Assembly (NCBI RefSeq): GCF_001513745.1 | Contig: NZ_CP013380.1 | Coordinates: forward strand, 2,232,001-2,296,000 | Source: Burkholderia humptydooensis | GTDB taxonomy: Bacteria; Pseudomonadota; Gammaproteobacteria; Burkholderiales; Burkholderiaceae | Reading direction: 5' to 3' | Length of the DNA: 64,000 bases | In this document: positions 54,372 through 64,000 of the stretch, one piece after another | Layout: each line of letters begins with the position of its first letter | Numbering within the stretch: position 1 is the stretch's first letter | Program-made: the position numbers and the translations under genes | Notes under the pieces: generated by a model | The model's input: the letters and a program-made list of their open reading frames with translations, nothing else | What the model was told of the DNA's origin: nothing | Databases searched by the model: none

Positions 54372-55385
54372 CTATCCCCGCGCGCGCCGGCTGCGATACG
54401 TGTCGAGCACGACGGCCACGACGATCACGGCGCCGGTGATGATGCGCTTGGTCGGTTCGTTCGCGCCGATCTGCGCGAGCCCTGCCGCGAGCACCGAGAT
54501 GATCAACACGCCGAAGAACGTGCTGACGACCGAGCCGCGACCGCCCATCAGGCTCGTGCCGCCGATCACGACGGCCGCGATCACCTGCAGCTCGAGGCCC
54601 GCGCCCGCGTTCGGATCGGCGGCTTCGAGCCGGGAGATCTGGAACAGCGCGGCGAGCCCCGCGAGCGCGCCCATCAGCGCGAAAACGATGATTTTATACG
54701 GCCTCGGGTTAACCCCGGCCAGTCGCACCGCTTCCTCGTTCGTGCCGATGCCGACGAGATAGCGGCCGAACACCGTGCGCGCGAGCACGAACTGGGCGAC
54801 GGCCATCACCGCCACCGCGATCAGGAACGCGGGCGAGATGCCGAGCGCGATCGGGTTCGACAGGAAATCGAATGCGTCGCCGATGTAAGCGGTGCGCGAA
54901 TTCGTCAATTGATACGCGACGCCGCGCGCCGCCTCGAGCACGCCGAGCGACACGATGAACGACGGAATCCGCCAGCCGACCGTCACCGCGCCCGTGAGCG
55001 TGCCCGTCGCGGCGGCGGCCGCGACGCCGGCGAGCGCGGCGGGCAGCGGCGGCCACTGCCAGCGCAGCGCGGCGACGCTCACGACCGACGCCGCGAGCGC
55101 GAGCACGGAGCCGACCGACAGGTCGATTCCCGCGATGATGAGGACGAAGGTCATGCCGACCGACAGCACGACGAGATCGGGAATCTGATTCGCGATCGTG
55201 CTGAACGTGTCGTACGTGAGGAAATGCGAGCTGAGCATCGAGAAGAGCGCGATCAGCGCGAGAAGCGCGAGCGCGAGCCCGACATAGTTCGACAGGCCGA
55301 GCCGCACGCCGGCCGGCTTCGCCGTGACGGCCGCCGCCTGCCCGGACGGGCTATCGGCGTGTCGGTCGATGGATCGGTCGTTCAT
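54372..55385 (-). CDS. rbsC: Ribose ABC transporter permease
   Basis: 337 residues, BPD2 permease family, intact. MTFVLIIAGIDLSVGSVLAL and GTSLMGGRGSVVSTFFGVLI are the conserved permease stretches. It can be compared with the interrupted paralogue at 7304-8311, which has the same conserved motifs but a nonsense codon. 85 nt after rbsA. Confidence 0.93.
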   Translation of the reverse strand: MNDRSIDRHADSPSGQAAAVTAKPAGVRLGLSNYVGLALALLALIALFSMLSSHFLTYDTFSTIANQIPDLVVLSVGMTFVLIIAGIDLSVGSVLALAASVVSVAALRWQWPPLPAALAGVAAAAATGTLTGAVTVGWRIPSFIVSLGVLEAARGVAYQLTNSRTAYIGDAFDFLSNPIALGISPAFLIAVAVMAVAQFVLARTVFGRYLVGIGTNEEAVRLAGVNPRPYKIIVFALMGALAGLAALFQISRLEAADPNAGAGLELQVIAAVVIGGTSLMGGRGSVVSTFFGVLIISVLAAGLAQIGANEPTKRIITGAVIVVAVVLDTYRSRRARG

Positions 55386-55470
55386 CGTGAAAATCCTGGG
55401 TGTTGCTGTCTCGATTATGGATGAGGGAGTGGGCCGCGCGGCGGCTTCGGAGCCGCGTCGGGCGCGGCCG

Positions 55471-57060
55471 CTACGCGGCGCTTCGCGCGTCGCCGGGCGG
55501 CTGCAATGCCGCGTCGCGGCGCGCGTAGCCGGCGAACGCGGCGGCGAGGAGCGCGTCCTGCGTCCACGCGCCGCGCTCGAACACGGCGTGCATCCGCCCC
55601 GCCGACATTACGCCGATCCGGTCGCAGATCAGCATCAGCTCGCGCAGGTCGCTCGACACGACGACGATCGCTCGGCCCTCGCGCGCGAGCGCGTCGAGGA
55701 GCGCGTAGATGTCGAACTTCGCGCCGACGTCGATCCCGCGCGTCGGCTCGTCGAACAGCAGCACGCCCATGTCGCGGCCGAGCCAGCGGCCGATCGCGAC
55801 CTTCTGCTGATTGCCGCCCGACAGCTCCGCCACCGGCTGCGCGGGGCCGCGCGCGCGGATGCGCAGCGTATCGATCCGCCGCGCGGCGAGCGCGCTTTCC
55901 CGCTCGCCGTCGACGACGCCGCCGCGCGCGACGCGCGCAAGCTGCCCGAGCGACAGGTTCGCCGCGATCGACTGCGGCAGCAGCAGCCCCTCGCCCTTGC
56001 GGTCCTCGCTGACGAGCGCAATGCCGTGGCGCACCGCGTCGGCGGGCGAGCGGATCGCCGCGGGCCGAGGCGGGTCGCCGACCGACACGGCGCCGCCATC
56101 CGCCGCGTCCGCGCCGTAGATGAGCCGCAGCAGCTCGGTGCGCCCCGCGCCGATCAGCCCGGAAATGCCGAAGATCTCGCCCGCGCGCACGTCGAACGAC
56201 ACATCGCGCACCGCGTCGCCGCGCGACAGCCGCTCGATCCTCAGGCGCGGCGCGCCCGGTGCTCGCGCGCCGTGCACCGCCTGCTCGGCGATCTCGCGCC
56301 CGGCCATCAGCGCGACGAGCCGCTCGACCGGCTGCGCGTCGATCCGGTCGACATGCACGAGCCGGCCGTCGCGCAGCACCGCCACCCGCTGCGCGACGCG
56401 CGCGAGCTCCTCGAGCCGGTGCGAGATGTAGACGAGCGCGACGCCGTCGGCCTTCAGCCGCGCGATCTGGTCGAACAGCAGCTCGACTTCGCGCGCGGTC
56501 AGCATCGCGGTCGGCTCGTCGAGGATCAGCACGCGGCAGTCGCCCGCGAGGCTCCGCGCGATCTCGACCATCTGCTGATGACCGATCCCGAGCGCGCCGA
56601 CGGGCGTGTCGGGATCGAGCGAATCGAGCCCGACGCGCGCCATCGCCGTGCGCGCGTCGGCCGCGAGCCGCCGGCGGTCGATCACGCCTAACCGGTGCGG
56701 CAGGCGGTCGAGAAACAGGTTCTCGGCGACGGTGAGCGTCGGCACGAGGTTGAGCTCCTGCATCACCATCCGCACGCCGAGCGCCTCCGCATGCGCGCGG
56801 CTTTGCGGCGCGTACGCGGCGCCCGCGAGCCGCATCGCGCCCGTCGTCGGCTCGACGAGCCCGGCGACGATCTTCGACAGCGTGCTCTTGCCCGCGCCGT
56901 TCTCGCCCGTCAGCGCGAGCGCCTCGCCCGGATGGAGCGTGAGCGACACGTCGGCGAGCACGGGCTCGGCGTAGGTCTTGCCGATGCCGGTCACGACGAG
57001 CGTCGGCATAGTCGACGTAGGCGGCGTATCAGGCGTCGAATCTGGGTCGGTCGAATCCAT
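55471..57060 (-). CDS. rbsA: Ribose ABC transporter ATP-binding protein
   Basis: 529 residues from the ATG at 57060; a second ATG at 57009 would match the family N-terminus more closely. Duplicated ATPase: Walker [13 protein letters not shown], Walker [13 protein letters not shown]; second half [38 protein letters not shown]. Downstream of rbsB by 141 nt. Confidence 0.92.
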   Translation of the reverse strand: MDSTDPDSTPDTPPTSTMPTLVVTGIGKTYAEPVLADVSLTLHPGEALALTGENGAGKSTLSKIVAGLVEPTTGAMRLAGAAYAPQSRAHAEALGVRMVMQELNLVPTLTVAENLFLDRLPHRLGVIDRRRLAADARTAMARVGLDSLDPDTPVGALGIGHQQMVEIARSLAGDCRVLILDEPTAMLTAREVELLFDQIARLKADGVALVYISHRLEELARVAQRVAVLRDGRLVHVDRIDAQPVERLVALMAGREIAEQAVHGARAPGAPRLRIERLSRGDAVRDVSFDVRAGEIFGISGLIGAGRTELLRLIYGADAADGGAVSVGDPPRPAAIRSPADAVRHGIALVSEDRKGEGLLLPQSIAANLSLGQLARVARGGVVDGERESALAARRIDTLRIRARGPAQPVAELSGGNQQKVAIGRWLGRDMGVLLFDEPTRGIDVGAKFDIYALLDALAREGRAIVVVSSDLRELMLICDRIGVMSAGRMHAVFERGAWTQDALLAAAFAGYARRDAALQPPGDARSAA

Positions 57061-57201
57061 CGCGATCCTGGTGAAAAACGGTCGTCGCGATCCGCGCGAG
57101 CCGCGCGGACGTGGACGCGAAGCGGCCGCGGTCACGCTCTGACCTGATATCGGCCGCCTCGCGGCGTTCTTGAGCGGCGCGGCGCGCGCCGCCGCGCCGG
57201 A

Positions 57202-58164
57202 TTACGGCTTCGTCACGAGATCGACGGGCGTCGCGACGACCCCCGTCATGTCGGCCTGCTTACGATGCTCGGCGAGCGCCTTGAGCGCCGTGTCGATGCC
57301 GAACACGGCCTGCTTCGCCGCGTACTGGTCGGCGGTCGCGAGCACGCGGCCGTCCTTGAGCATCGGCTTGATCGCGTTGATGTTGTCGTAGCCGACGACG
57401 TACACCTTGCCCTGGCGGCCCGCCGCGCGCACCGCGGACACGGCGCCGATCGCCATGTTGTCGTTGCCGCAGAGGAGCGCCTTCAGGTTCGGGTATTCGT
57501 TGAGCATCGCGGACGCGACCGCATTGCCCTTGTCGATCTCCCATTCGCCCGACTGCACCGACACGACCTTCGCGCCCGCCGCCTTCATCGCGTCCTGGAA
57601 GCCTGCGGTGCGCTGCTGTGCGTTGGTGGTCGTCGGCACGCCCTCGACGATGCCGACCTGGTCGCCCGCCTTCAGCCGCTTCGCAAGGTGGTCGCCGACC
57701 ATCCGCGCGCCCTTGCGGTTGTCCGGGCCGACGAACGGCACGTTCAGGCTCTTCGACTTGAGCACGTCCGGATCGAGCCGGTTGTCGATGTTGACGACGA
57801 CGATGCCCGCGTCGACGGCCTTCTTGACGACGGGCACGAGCGCCTTCGAATCGGCGGGCGCGAGCACGATCGCGTCGACCTTCGACACGATCATCTGCTC
57901 GACGATGCGGATCTGGCTCGCGGTGTCCGTTTCGTCCTTGATGCCGTTCGTGACGAGATCGAACTGGCTCGCGTTGTGTTTCTGGTATTCCTTCGCGCCG
58001 TTCTCCATCGTGAGGAAGAACTCGTTGGCGAGCGACTTCATCACGAGGGCGACCTTCGGTTTGTGCGCGGTCTCGGCGCGCGCGACCGAGAACGGTCCGG
58101 CAGCGGCGACGGCGACGCAAACGGCCGCGGCGGCTAGCACGCGGCGGCGGAGGCTGACATCCAT
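57202..58164 (-). CDS. rbsB: Ribose-binding periplasmic protein
   Basis: 320 residues from the ATG at 58164, preceded by AGGAG. Signal peptide (VLAAAAVCVAVAAAGPFSVARA), mature part begins ETAHKPKVALVMKSLANEFF. RbsB-type features: APADSKALVPVVKKAVDAGI, NIDNRLD, ALLCGNDNMAIGAV. First gene of the rbsBACRK operon under the palindrome at 58221. Ligand ribose is inferred from the neighbouring ribokinase. Confidence 0.92.
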   Translation of the reverse strand: MDVSLRRRVLAAAAVCVAVAAAGPFSVARAETAHKPKVALVMKSLANEFFLTMENGAKEYQKHNASQFDLVTNGIKDETDTASQIRIVEQMIVSKVDAIVLAPADSKALVPVVKKAVDAGIVVVNIDNRLDPDVLKSKSLNVPFVGPDNRKGARMVGDHLAKRLKAGDQVGIVEGVPTTTNAQQRTAGFQDAMKAAGAKVVSVQSGEWEIDKGNAVASAMLNEYPNLKALLCGNDNMAIGAVSAVRAAGRQGKVYVVGYDNINAIKPMLKDGRVLATADQYAAKQAVFGIDTALKALAEHRKQADMTGVVATPVDLVTKP

Positions 58165-58483
58165 GCGACTCTCCTGGCAGTGGTTGTGGTCCCGGACGGA
58201 TCGAGTGTCGTTTTCACGACGAGCAAACGTTTGCTCAGACCAAACCGACAAGGCGTTTCAAGCATCTGCGCCACGAAGGGAATACGTCGGAAGAGACTGC
58301 CTGCGTACGGTCGGCCGCGCAAACTGCGCATCCCGGTCCTTTTTCTTGATATCGGGAGCGCCTATCGTCAGCCTTTTCTTCGCATTACGCAACGCCGATT
58401 CGGGCATTTAAGGGTTTGTGCGGAGCCGACCCGGACAGGAAAACGACAGTCGGCGCGGCCCCGCCGCCGCCCGCGCCCGGCGC
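58165..58483. other. Intergenic region between rbsB and cysB
   Basis: 319 nt. Contains the rbsB promoter region and RbsR operator near its left end. No gene was recognised in the rest, which lies behind the cysB stop. Confidence 0.6.
58221..58236. promoter_or_regulatory. RbsR-type operator, perfect palindrome
   Basis: GAGCAAACGTTTGCTC is a perfect 16-bp palindrome with the central CG typical of LacI-family operators. It is 57 nt upstream of the rbsB ATG. A minus-strand TTGAAA at 58261-58256 could be the -35 box, in which case the operator lies at or just after the -10 region. Confidence 0.85.
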
Positions 58484-59413
58484 TCAGGCCGCCGCTTCCC
58501 GCAATTGCCCGGCGATCTCGCTTTCGGACAGATGCGGCGCGAACATCTCGATCAACCGGTACGCGTACGCGCGCAGGAACGCGCCGCGCCGCAGGCCGAC
58601 GCGCGTCGTGCTCGCTTCGAACAGGTGCTGCGTGTCGAGCGCGACGAGCCCCGTGTCCCGCTGCGCGTCATACGCCATCGCGGCGACGACGCCGATCCCC
58701 ATCCCGAGCTCGACGTAGGTCTTGATCACGTCCGCGTCGATCGCCGTCAGCACGACGTCCGGCACCGCGCCCGCATTCGCGAACGCCTGGTCGATGTGCG
58801 AGCGGCCGGTGAAGTCCTGGTCGTACGTGATGATCGGATACTCGGCGATGTCGTCGAGCGACACGTTCTCGCGGCCGACGAGCGGATGCCCCTTCGGCAC
58901 GACGACGACGTGATGCCACGAATAGCACGGGAACGTGGCGATGTCCGGATAGCGGTCGAGCGCCTCGGTCGAGATGCCGAGATCCGCCTCGCCGTTCAGG
59001 ATCATCTGCGCGATCTGCTGTGGGCTGCCCTGGCGCAGCGCGAGATGCACCTTCGGATAGACCTCCGTGAACTGGCGGACCACCTTCGGCAGCGCGTAGC
59101 GCGCCTGCGTATGCGTCGTCGCGACGACGAGGTGGCCGCTGTCCTGATCCGCGAACTGGCGCGCGACGCGGCGCAGGTTCTCCGCGTCGAGCAGCATCCG
59201 CTCGATCAGTTGATGGACCGCCTTGCCGGGCTCGGTCAGCCCCGTCAGGCGCTTGCCGCGGCGGATGAAGATGTCCACGCCGAGCTCGTCCTCCAGATCC
59301 TTGATCTGCTTCGACACGCCCGACTGCGACGTGTACAGCACGTTCGCGACCTCCGTCAGGTTCATGTTCTGCCGCACCGCTTCGCGCACGAAGCGCAACT
59401 GTTGGAAATTCAT
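58484..59413 (-). CDS. cysB: LysR-family regulator CysB
   Basis: 309 residues. N-terminus MNFQQLRFVREAVRQNMNLT and helix-turn-helix LTEVANVLYTSQSGVSKQIK are almost diagnostic of CysB/Cbl. The effector domain carries ATTHTQARYALP and YDQDFTGRSHIDQAF. It lies directly downstream of cysA (71-nt gap), ending the sulfate-uptake set. It should activate sulfate assimilation genes when sulfur is limiting, in response to acetylserine. Confidence 0.94.
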   Translation of the reverse strand: MNFQQLRFVREAVRQNMNLTEVANVLYTSQSGVSKQIKDLEDELGVDIFIRRGKRLTGLTEPGKAVHQLIERMLLDAENLRRVARQFADQDSGHLVVATTHTQARYALPKVVRQFTEVYPKVHLALRQGSPQQIAQMILNGEADLGISTEALDRYPDIATFPCYSWHHVVVVPKGHPLVGRENVSLDDIAEYPIITYDQDFTGRSHIDQAFANAGAVPDVVLTAIDADVIKTYVELGMGIGVVAAMAYDAQRDTGLVALDTQHLFEASTTRVGLRRGAFLRAYAYRLIEMFAPHLSESEIAGQLREAAA

Positions 59414-59484
59414 GGGTAGCCTCTCGGGCGATGTCCTTGTTGGTCTGTGAAATCCGCATGCGCGAAGCGCTCGCCGGCCCGCCG

Positions 59485-60540
59485 TCAGCGCACCGGAAAC
59501 ACGCGTACCGCGCGCGGCACGACGGTCAGCGCGTCGCCGACGTCGAGCGCGAGCGCGCGCCACGCGTTGCGATCGAGCTCCGCCTCGAGCACGCCGCCCG
59601 TGCGCGCGGCGAGTTCGACGCGCACCGAGCCGCCGAGCGGCACGACGCGCCGCACGTCGGCCGCGATGCCGTCCGCGCGCGCGAGCGGCGCGACGAGCTC
59701 GAGATCGTGCGGGCGCACGTACGCGCGCGCCGGGCCCGCGAAATCGGCATCGACGGCGATCGCCTGCGCCGCGCCGTGCGCGACGAAGCCCTGGCCGCTC
59801 ACGGTGCCGTCGAGCCGGTTCGCCGCGCCGAGGAACTCGTAGACGAACGCGCTTCGCGGATGATCGTAGACGTCCTGCGGGCTGCCGACCTGCTCGATGC
59901 GGCCGTGATTGAGCACGACGATCCGGTCGGCCACCTCGAGCGCCTCCTCCTGATCGTGCGTGACGAAGATCGTCGAGATGTGCAGATCGTCGTGCAGCCG
60001 GCGCAGCCAGCCGCGCAGCTCCTTGCGCACCTTCGCGTCGAGCGCGCCGAACGGCTCGTCGAGCAGCAGCACTTTCGGCTCGACGGCGAGCGCGCGCGCG
60101 AGCGCGATCCGCTGCCGCTGGCCGCCCGACAGCTCGGACGGATAGCGCTGCGCGAGCCAGTCGAGCTGCACGAGCGACAGCAGCTCATGCACCTTCGCGC
60201 GGATCGCGGCTTCGCTCGGCCGCTCGCGGCGCGGCTTCACGCGCAGCCCGAACGCGACGTTCTCGAACACCGTCATGTGCCGGAAGAGCGCGTAATGCTG
60301 GAACACGAAGCCGACCTGCCGCTCGCGCGCGCCGACCGACGCGACGTCGAGCCCCTGCAGCACGACCTGCCCCGAATCCGCGTGCTCGAGGCCCGCGATC
60401 ACGCGCAACAGCGTCGTCTTGCCGCAGCCGGAGGGGCCGAGGAGCGCGACGAGCTCGCCCGCGGGGAAATCGAGCGTGACGTCGTCGAGCGCGGTGAAGT
60501 CGCCGAACCGCTTGTGCAGATTACGAACGGTGATGCCCAT
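59485..60540 (-). CDS. cysA: Sulfate/thiosulfate ABC transporter ATP-binding protein
   Basis: 351 residues. Walker [17 protein letters not shown] near residue 37, signature [16 protein letters not shown], Walker [21 protein letters not shown]-loop [15 protein letters not shown]. The C-terminal TOBE domain is present. Encoded 13 nt after cysW. Energises sulfate import. Confidence 0.95.
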   Translation of the reverse strand: MGITVRNLHKRFGDFTALDDVTLDFPAGELVALLGPSGCGKTTLLRVIAGLEHADSGQVVLQGLDVASVGARERQVGFVFQHYALFRHMTVFENVAFGLRVKPRRERPSEAAIRAKVHELLSLVQLDWLAQRYPSELSGGQRQRIALARALAVEPKVLLLDEPFGALDAKVRKELRGWLRRLHDDLHISTIFVTHDQEEALEVADRIVVLNHGRIEQVGSPQDVYDHPRSAFVYEFLGAANRLDGTVSGQGFVAHGAAQAIAVDADFAGPARAYVRPHDLELVAPLARADGIAADVRRVVPLGGSVRVELAARTGGVLEAELDRNAWRALALDVGDALTVVPRAVRVFPVR

Positions 60541-60553
60541 CTGGTTTGCCTCT

Positions 60554-61552
60554 TTACGAAATCGACGAAGTGACGGCGGCGCCCGGGTGCGCGGCGGCGG
60601 CGGGCGCGCCGTCGCGGCCGTCCCCGAGTTCGGCGGACAGCCGCCGCTCGGCGAAGAGCTTGAGCGCGAGCGTGACGAGCGCGAGCAGCGCGAGCACCGA
60701 CGCCACCGCGAACGCGGCCGCGAAGTTGTACTCGTTGTAGAGAATCTCGACGTGCAGCGGCATCGTGTCTGTCTGGCCGCGGATGTGGCCGGACACGACC
60801 GACACCGCGCCGAACTCGCCCATCGCGCGCGCGTTGCAGAGAATCACGCCGTACAGCAGGCCCCACTTCACGTTCGGCAGCGTAACGCGCCTGAATATCT
60901 GCCAGCCGGACGCGCCGAGCACGCGCGCGGCCTCTTCCTCGTCGGAGCCCTGCGCCTGCATCAGCGGAATCAGCTCGCGCGCGACGAACGGGAACGTGAC
61001 GAAGATCGTCGCGAGCACGATGCCCGGCACGGCGAAGATGATCTGCACGTCGTGCGCCTGCAGCCACGGGCCGAGCCAGCCCTGCGCGCCGAACAGCAGC
61101 ACGTAGACGAGGCCCGAGATCACGGGCGACACCGAGAACGGCAGGTCGATGAGCGTCGTCAGCAGCGCGCGGCCCTTGAACTCGAACTTCGCGATCGCCC
61201 ACGACGCGCACACGCCGAACACGAGATTGAGCGGCACGGCGATCGCGGCGACGGTCAGCGTGAGCGTGATCGCCGACCACGCATCCGGATCGGCGAGCGA
61301 TTCGAGATAGAAATCGACGCCCTTGCGCAGCGCCTCGAAGAACACTGCGGCGAGCGGCACGACGAGAAAGAGCGCGAGGAACGCGAGCGCCGCGCCCGTG
61401 AGCAGCCAGCGCACCGCGCGCGGCTCGCTGACGGGATCGAGGCGGCGCGCTCGCGCTGGCGCGCCGGCGGCGCGGCGGGAGTCGAGGCTTGCGTCGCGGC
61501 CGGCATCGGCGCGCGCGGCGGCCGCGCGGGATCGAACGGTATCGTGGCTCAT
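60554..61552 (-). CDS. cysW: Sulfate ABC transporter permease CysW
   Basis: 332 residues; ATG at 61552 overlaps the cysT stop (ATGA). An N-terminal extension of about 45 charged residues precedes TM1. CysW motifs: [20 protein letters not shown] and the ATPase-contact loop [21 protein letters not shown], then [20 protein letters not shown]. Forms the channel with CysT. Confidence 0.94.
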   Translation of the reverse strand: MSHDTVRSRAAAARADAGRDASLDSRRAAGAPARARRLDPVSEPRAVRWLLTGAALAFLALFLVVPLAAVFFEALRKGVDFYLESLADPDAWSAITLTLTVAAIAVPLNLVFGVCASWAIAKFEFKGRALLTTLIDLPFSVSPVISGLVYVLLFGAQGWLGPWLQAHDVQIIFAVPGIVLATIFVTFPFVARELIPLMQAQGSDEEEAARVLGASGWQIFRRVTLPNVKWGLLYGVILCNARAMGEFGAVSVVSGHIRGQTDTMPLHVEILYNEYNFAAAFAVASVLALLALVTLALKLFAERRLSAELGDGRDGAPAAAAHPGAAVTSSIS

Positions 61553-62442
61553 TGCGCGCCTCCGAGTGCCGTCGCCGCGTGCGCCGCCGGCGCCGGGCCG
61601 CTCGCGCCGCGGCTCGTGCGGCGCTGCAGATACCACTGCAGCGTGTTGATGAGGAGCAGCATCACGAACGACACGACGAGCATCACGACGGCGAGCGCGG
61701 TCGCGCCTGCGTAGTCGTACTGCTCGAGCTTCGTGATGATGAGGAGCGACGTGATTTCCGACTTCATCGGCACGTTGCCGGCGATGAAGATCACCGAGCC
61801 GTATTCGCCGAGCGCGCGCGCGAACGCGAGCGCGAAGCCCGTCAGCAGCGCGGGCGTCACGGCGGGCAGCACGACGCGGCGGAACGTGAGCCAGCGCGGC
61901 GCGCCGAGGCACGCGGCCGCCTCCTCCTGCTCGCGCTCGAAGTCCTCGAGCACGGGCTGCACGGTGCGCACGACGAACGGCAGGCCGATGAACGTCAGCG
62001 CGACGAGCACGCCGAGCGGCGTGAACGCGATCTTGACGCCGAGCGGCGCGAGGTGGCCGCCGATCCAGCCGTTCTGCGCGTAGACGGCCGCGAGCGAGAT
62101 GCCCGCGACCGACGTCGGCAGCGCGAACGGCAAATCGACGATCGCGTCGACGAGCCGCTTGAGCGGAAACGTGTAGCGCACCAGCACCCACGCGACGAGA
62201 AAGCCGAACACCGCGTTGACGAGCGCGCCGCCCAGCGCGGCCGCGAACGTCAGCCGGTACGACGCGAGCACGCGCGGCGACGTCGTCGCGGCGACGAACT
62301 GGTCCCACGTGAGCGTGGCCGTCTTCAGAAAGGTGGCGGCGAGCGGAATCAGCACCACGAGGCTCAGGTAGGCCAGCGTGATGCCGAGCGTCACGCCGAA
62401 TCCGGGCAGCGCGCTCGGCTTGCGGAAGGTGAACGTCGTCAT
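61549..62442 (-). CDS. cysT: Sulfate ABC transporter permease CysT
   Basis: 297 residues from the ATG at 62442. [20 protein letters not shown] and the contact loop [21 protein letters not shown], then [22 protein letters not shown], identify CysT/CysU. 130 nt after the sulfate-binding protein gene. Confidence 0.94.
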   Translation of the reverse strand: MTTFTFRKPSALPGFGVTLGITLAYLSLVVLIPLAATFLKTATLTWDQFVAATTSPRVLASYRLTFAAALGGALVNAVFGFLVAWVLVRYTFPLKRLVDAIVDLPFALPTSVAGISLAAVYAQNGWIGGHLAPLGVKIAFTPLGVLVALTFIGLPFVVRTVQPVLEDFEREQEEAAACLGAPRWLTFRRVVLPAVTPALLTGFALAFARALGEYGSVIFIAGNVPMKSEITSLLIITKLEQYDYAGATALAVVMLVVSFVMLLLINTLQWYLQRRTSRGASGPAPAAHAATALGGAQ

Positions 62443-62572
62443 GCGGAATGCTCTTCCAGGGTGATGCACATGGGTCCAACGGCTCGGCGGACGCGCTGCA
62501 ACGCGCGTCCGCCGGCCCGATATCGTGTTGTCGCGAAACGGCGCGCCCGTGCGGCGCGCCGCCCGCCCTCGC

Positions 62573-63610
62573 TCATTGCGGCTTGTAGATCGAATCGAAC
62601 ACGCCGCCGTCGGCGAAATGCGTCTTCTGCGCGTGGGTCCAGCCGCCGAACGTGTCGTCGACCGTGTACAGCTTCAGCTTCGGGAACTGCTTCGTGAGCG
62701 CCGCCGGCACGTCCTTCGAGCGCGGCCGGTAGTAGTTGCGCGCGGCAATCTCCTGCCCTTCCTTGCTGTACAGGAAATTCAGGTACGCGTCGGCGAGCTT
62801 GCGCGTGCCCTTCTTGTCGACGACCTTGTCGACGACCGCCACGGGCGGCTCCGCGAGAATGCTCGCGGACGGCACGACGATCTCGAACTTGTCGGCGCCG
62901 AATTCCTTGATCGACAGGAACGCCTCGTTCTCCCACGCGATCAGCACGTCGCCGATGCCGCGCTGCACGAAGCTCGTCGTCGCGCCGCGCGCGCCCGAAT
63001 CGAGCACGCCCGCATTCTTGTACAGCTTCGTGACGAAATCCTTCGCCGTCTGCGCGCTGCCGCCCGGCTTGTGCTGCGCGTACGCCCACGCGGCGAGGTA
63101 GTTCCAGCGCGCGCCGCCCGAGGTCTTCGGGTTCGGCGTGACGATCGACACGCCCGGCTTCACGAGGTCGTCCCAGTCCTTGATCCCCTTCGGATTGCCC
63201 TTGCGCACGAGAAACACGATCGTCGACGTGTATGGCGACGCGTTGTCCGGCAGGCGCTTCTGCCAGTCCTTGTCGATGAGGCCCTTGTTCGCGAGCGCGT
63301 CGATGTCATACGCGAGCGCGAGCGTGACCACGTCGGCCTGCAGGCCGTCGAGCACCGAGCGCGCCTGCGCGCCCGAGCCGCCGTGCGACTGCTTGAAGTT
63401 CACCGTCTCGCCCGTCTTCGCCTTCCACGCCTTGCCGAACGCCTGATTGACGTCCTGGTAGAGCTCGCGCGTCGGGTCGTACGAGACGTTCAGGAACGTC
63501 GTTTCCGCGAGCGCCGGCGTGAGCGCGCCAAGCGCCGCCGCCGCGCCGAGCGCGAATGATGCGATGAGACGGCGCGCGCCGCCTGCCAGCCCCGTGTTGC
63601 GCTTGACCAT
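62573..63610 (-). CDS. sbp: Sulfate-binding periplasmic protein
   Basis: 345 residues. Signal peptide ([17 protein letters not shown]), then [20 protein letters not shown], the conserved start of Sbp/Cys[20 protein letters not shown] contains sulfate-binding residues. [20 protein letters not shown] and LIAWENEA are further family blocks. First gene of sbp-cysT-cysW-cysA-cysB; an AT-rich region (about 63680-63725) in front probably carries its promoter and CysB sites. Confidence 0.95.
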   Translation of the reverse strand: MVKRNTGLAGGARRLIASFALGAAAALGALTPALAETTFLNVSYDPTRELYQDVNQAFGKAWKAKTGETVNFKQSHGGSGAQARSVLDGLQADVVTLALAYDIDALANKGLIDKDWQKRLPDNASPYTSTIVFLVRKGNPKGIKDWDDLVKPGVSIVTPNPKTSGGARWNYLAAWAYAQHKPGGSAQTAKDFVTKLYKNAGVLDSGARGATTSFVQRGIGDVLIAWENEAFLSIKEFGADKFEIVVPSASILAEPPVAVVDKVVDKKGTRKLADAYLNFLYSKEGQEIAARNYYRPRSKDVPAALTKQFPKLKLYTVDDTFGGWTHAQKTHFADGGVFDSIYKPQ

Positions 63611-63847
63611 CCGTTGTTCTCCAAATGCGTGGGTCGTTCGTTGCGGTTTGTTTGCGATGCCGGGCCAGTCTAACGAACAGGTTTCATCATTAAAAATAAT
63701 CGTTCCTCATTTTTTAATACTCAAAAGTGGTAAGGGGCGCCCAATCGACGACTATCGCGTCCGAAGCGCCGCTTCGACGCAGCCGGATCGCGGCGGAATC
63801 GCCGCGATAGCGCCGAACTTCAAGTAACGCTTGAATTTCCCGCGATA

Positions 63848-63863
63848 CTGTATAAAAATACAG
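63848..63863 (+). promoter_or_regulatory. LexA (SOS) box 1
   Basis: CTGTATAAAAATACAG: CTGT, 8 AT-rich nt, ACAG, the exact consensus layout of a LexA operator. 28 nt before the lexA ATG. Confidence 0.9.
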
Positions 63864-63867
63864 CTCA

Positions 63868-63883
63868 CTGTCTATCCATACAG
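63868..63883 (+). promoter_or_regulatory. LexA (SOS) box 2
   Basis: CTGTCTATCCATACAG, again CTGT-N8-ACAG. It starts 20 bp after the first box, so two LexA dimers could bind on the same face of the helix. It lies 7 nt before the ATG and would also mask the ribosome site region. Confidence 0.88.
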
Positions 63884-63890
63884 TCATGCC

Positions 63891-64000
63891 ATGATCAAAC
63901 TCACCGCCCGCCAGCAGCAAGTGTTCGACTTGATTCGTCGCGCGATCGAGCGCTCGGGCTTTCCTCCGACGCGCGCGGAAATCGCCGCCGAGCTGGGCTT
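63891..64000 (+). CDS. lexA: SOS repressor LexA (partial, 3' end off the window)
   Basis: The first 36 residues are visible: [20 protein letters not shown], then [16 protein letters not shown], the winged helix-turn-helix start of LexA. Two SOS boxes directly upstream show autoregulation. The start is the ATG at 63891; another ATG does not precede it in frame near the boxes. Confidence 0.95.

Noticed and set aside
1..64000. tRNA and rRNA genes
   Set aside because: None was recognised by eye; no rRNA signature or clear tRNA cloverleaf with CCA end was found. A tRNA search tool would be needed to exclude one completely.

Overview
The window is GC-rich, densely coded chromosomal DNA from a Burkholderia of the pseudomallei group. 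Four things point there: a malleobactin/ornibactin-type siderophore locus headed by a cysteine-tailed ECF sigma factor, an AmrR/AmrAB-OprA efflux locus, a complete Tad pilus island, and a lasso-peptide precursor whose 19-residue core is identical to capistruin, known from B. thailandensis E264. B. thailandensis is therefore the best guess. A close relative cannot be excluded from sequence reading alone.

Left to right. 1-2728 (minus): start of the siderophore operon (iron-responsive sigma factor, MbtH-like protein, amino-acid beta-hydroxylase-like dioxygenase, iron-chelate ABC ATPase running off the left edge), with a Fur-like site and a sigma-type promoter hidden in the 3' end of the sigma gene. 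2955-3614 (plus): racemase-like protein. 3750-11959 (minus): polyol/sugar uptake and catabolism set (AraC regulator, binding protein, ABC ATPase, permease broken by one amber codon, zinc alcohol dehydrogenase, FGGY kinase, SDR). 12461-16958 (plus): capistruin operon capABCD. 17069-23775: oprA-amrB-amrA with divergent amrR. 24087-25517: M23 peptidase. 25528-27974: polar amino-acid ABC importer without its ATPase.

28213-39220 (minus): Flp/Tad pilus island from pilin through prepilin peptidase, RcpC/CpaB, secretin, CpaD-like lipoprotein, TadZ, A, B, C, D, E and G; TadZ to TadE are chained by 4-nt stop/start overlaps. 39515-42714: the most rearranged part. It holds a deleted sulfonate-type ABC permease and a deleted substrate-binding gene, separated by a truncated ISL3-type IS and a full group II intron that sits directly behind an intrinsic terminator hairpin, as class C introns do.

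42956-44260: MHS-family symporter. 44608-49607: spoVR-yeaH-prkA stress triad. 50284-52134: methyl-accepting chemotaxis protein. 52340-58164: ribose system (rbsK, rbsR, rbsC, rbsA, rbsB) with a perfect palindromic RbsR-type operator. 58484-63610: cysB and the sulfate importer cysA-cysW-cysT-sbp. 63891 to the right edge: start of lexA behind two tandem SOS boxes.

All coordinates come from manual reading; homology statements come from recognising family motifs, not from searches. Antisense open frames opposite the real genes are abundant because of the GC content and were left out.
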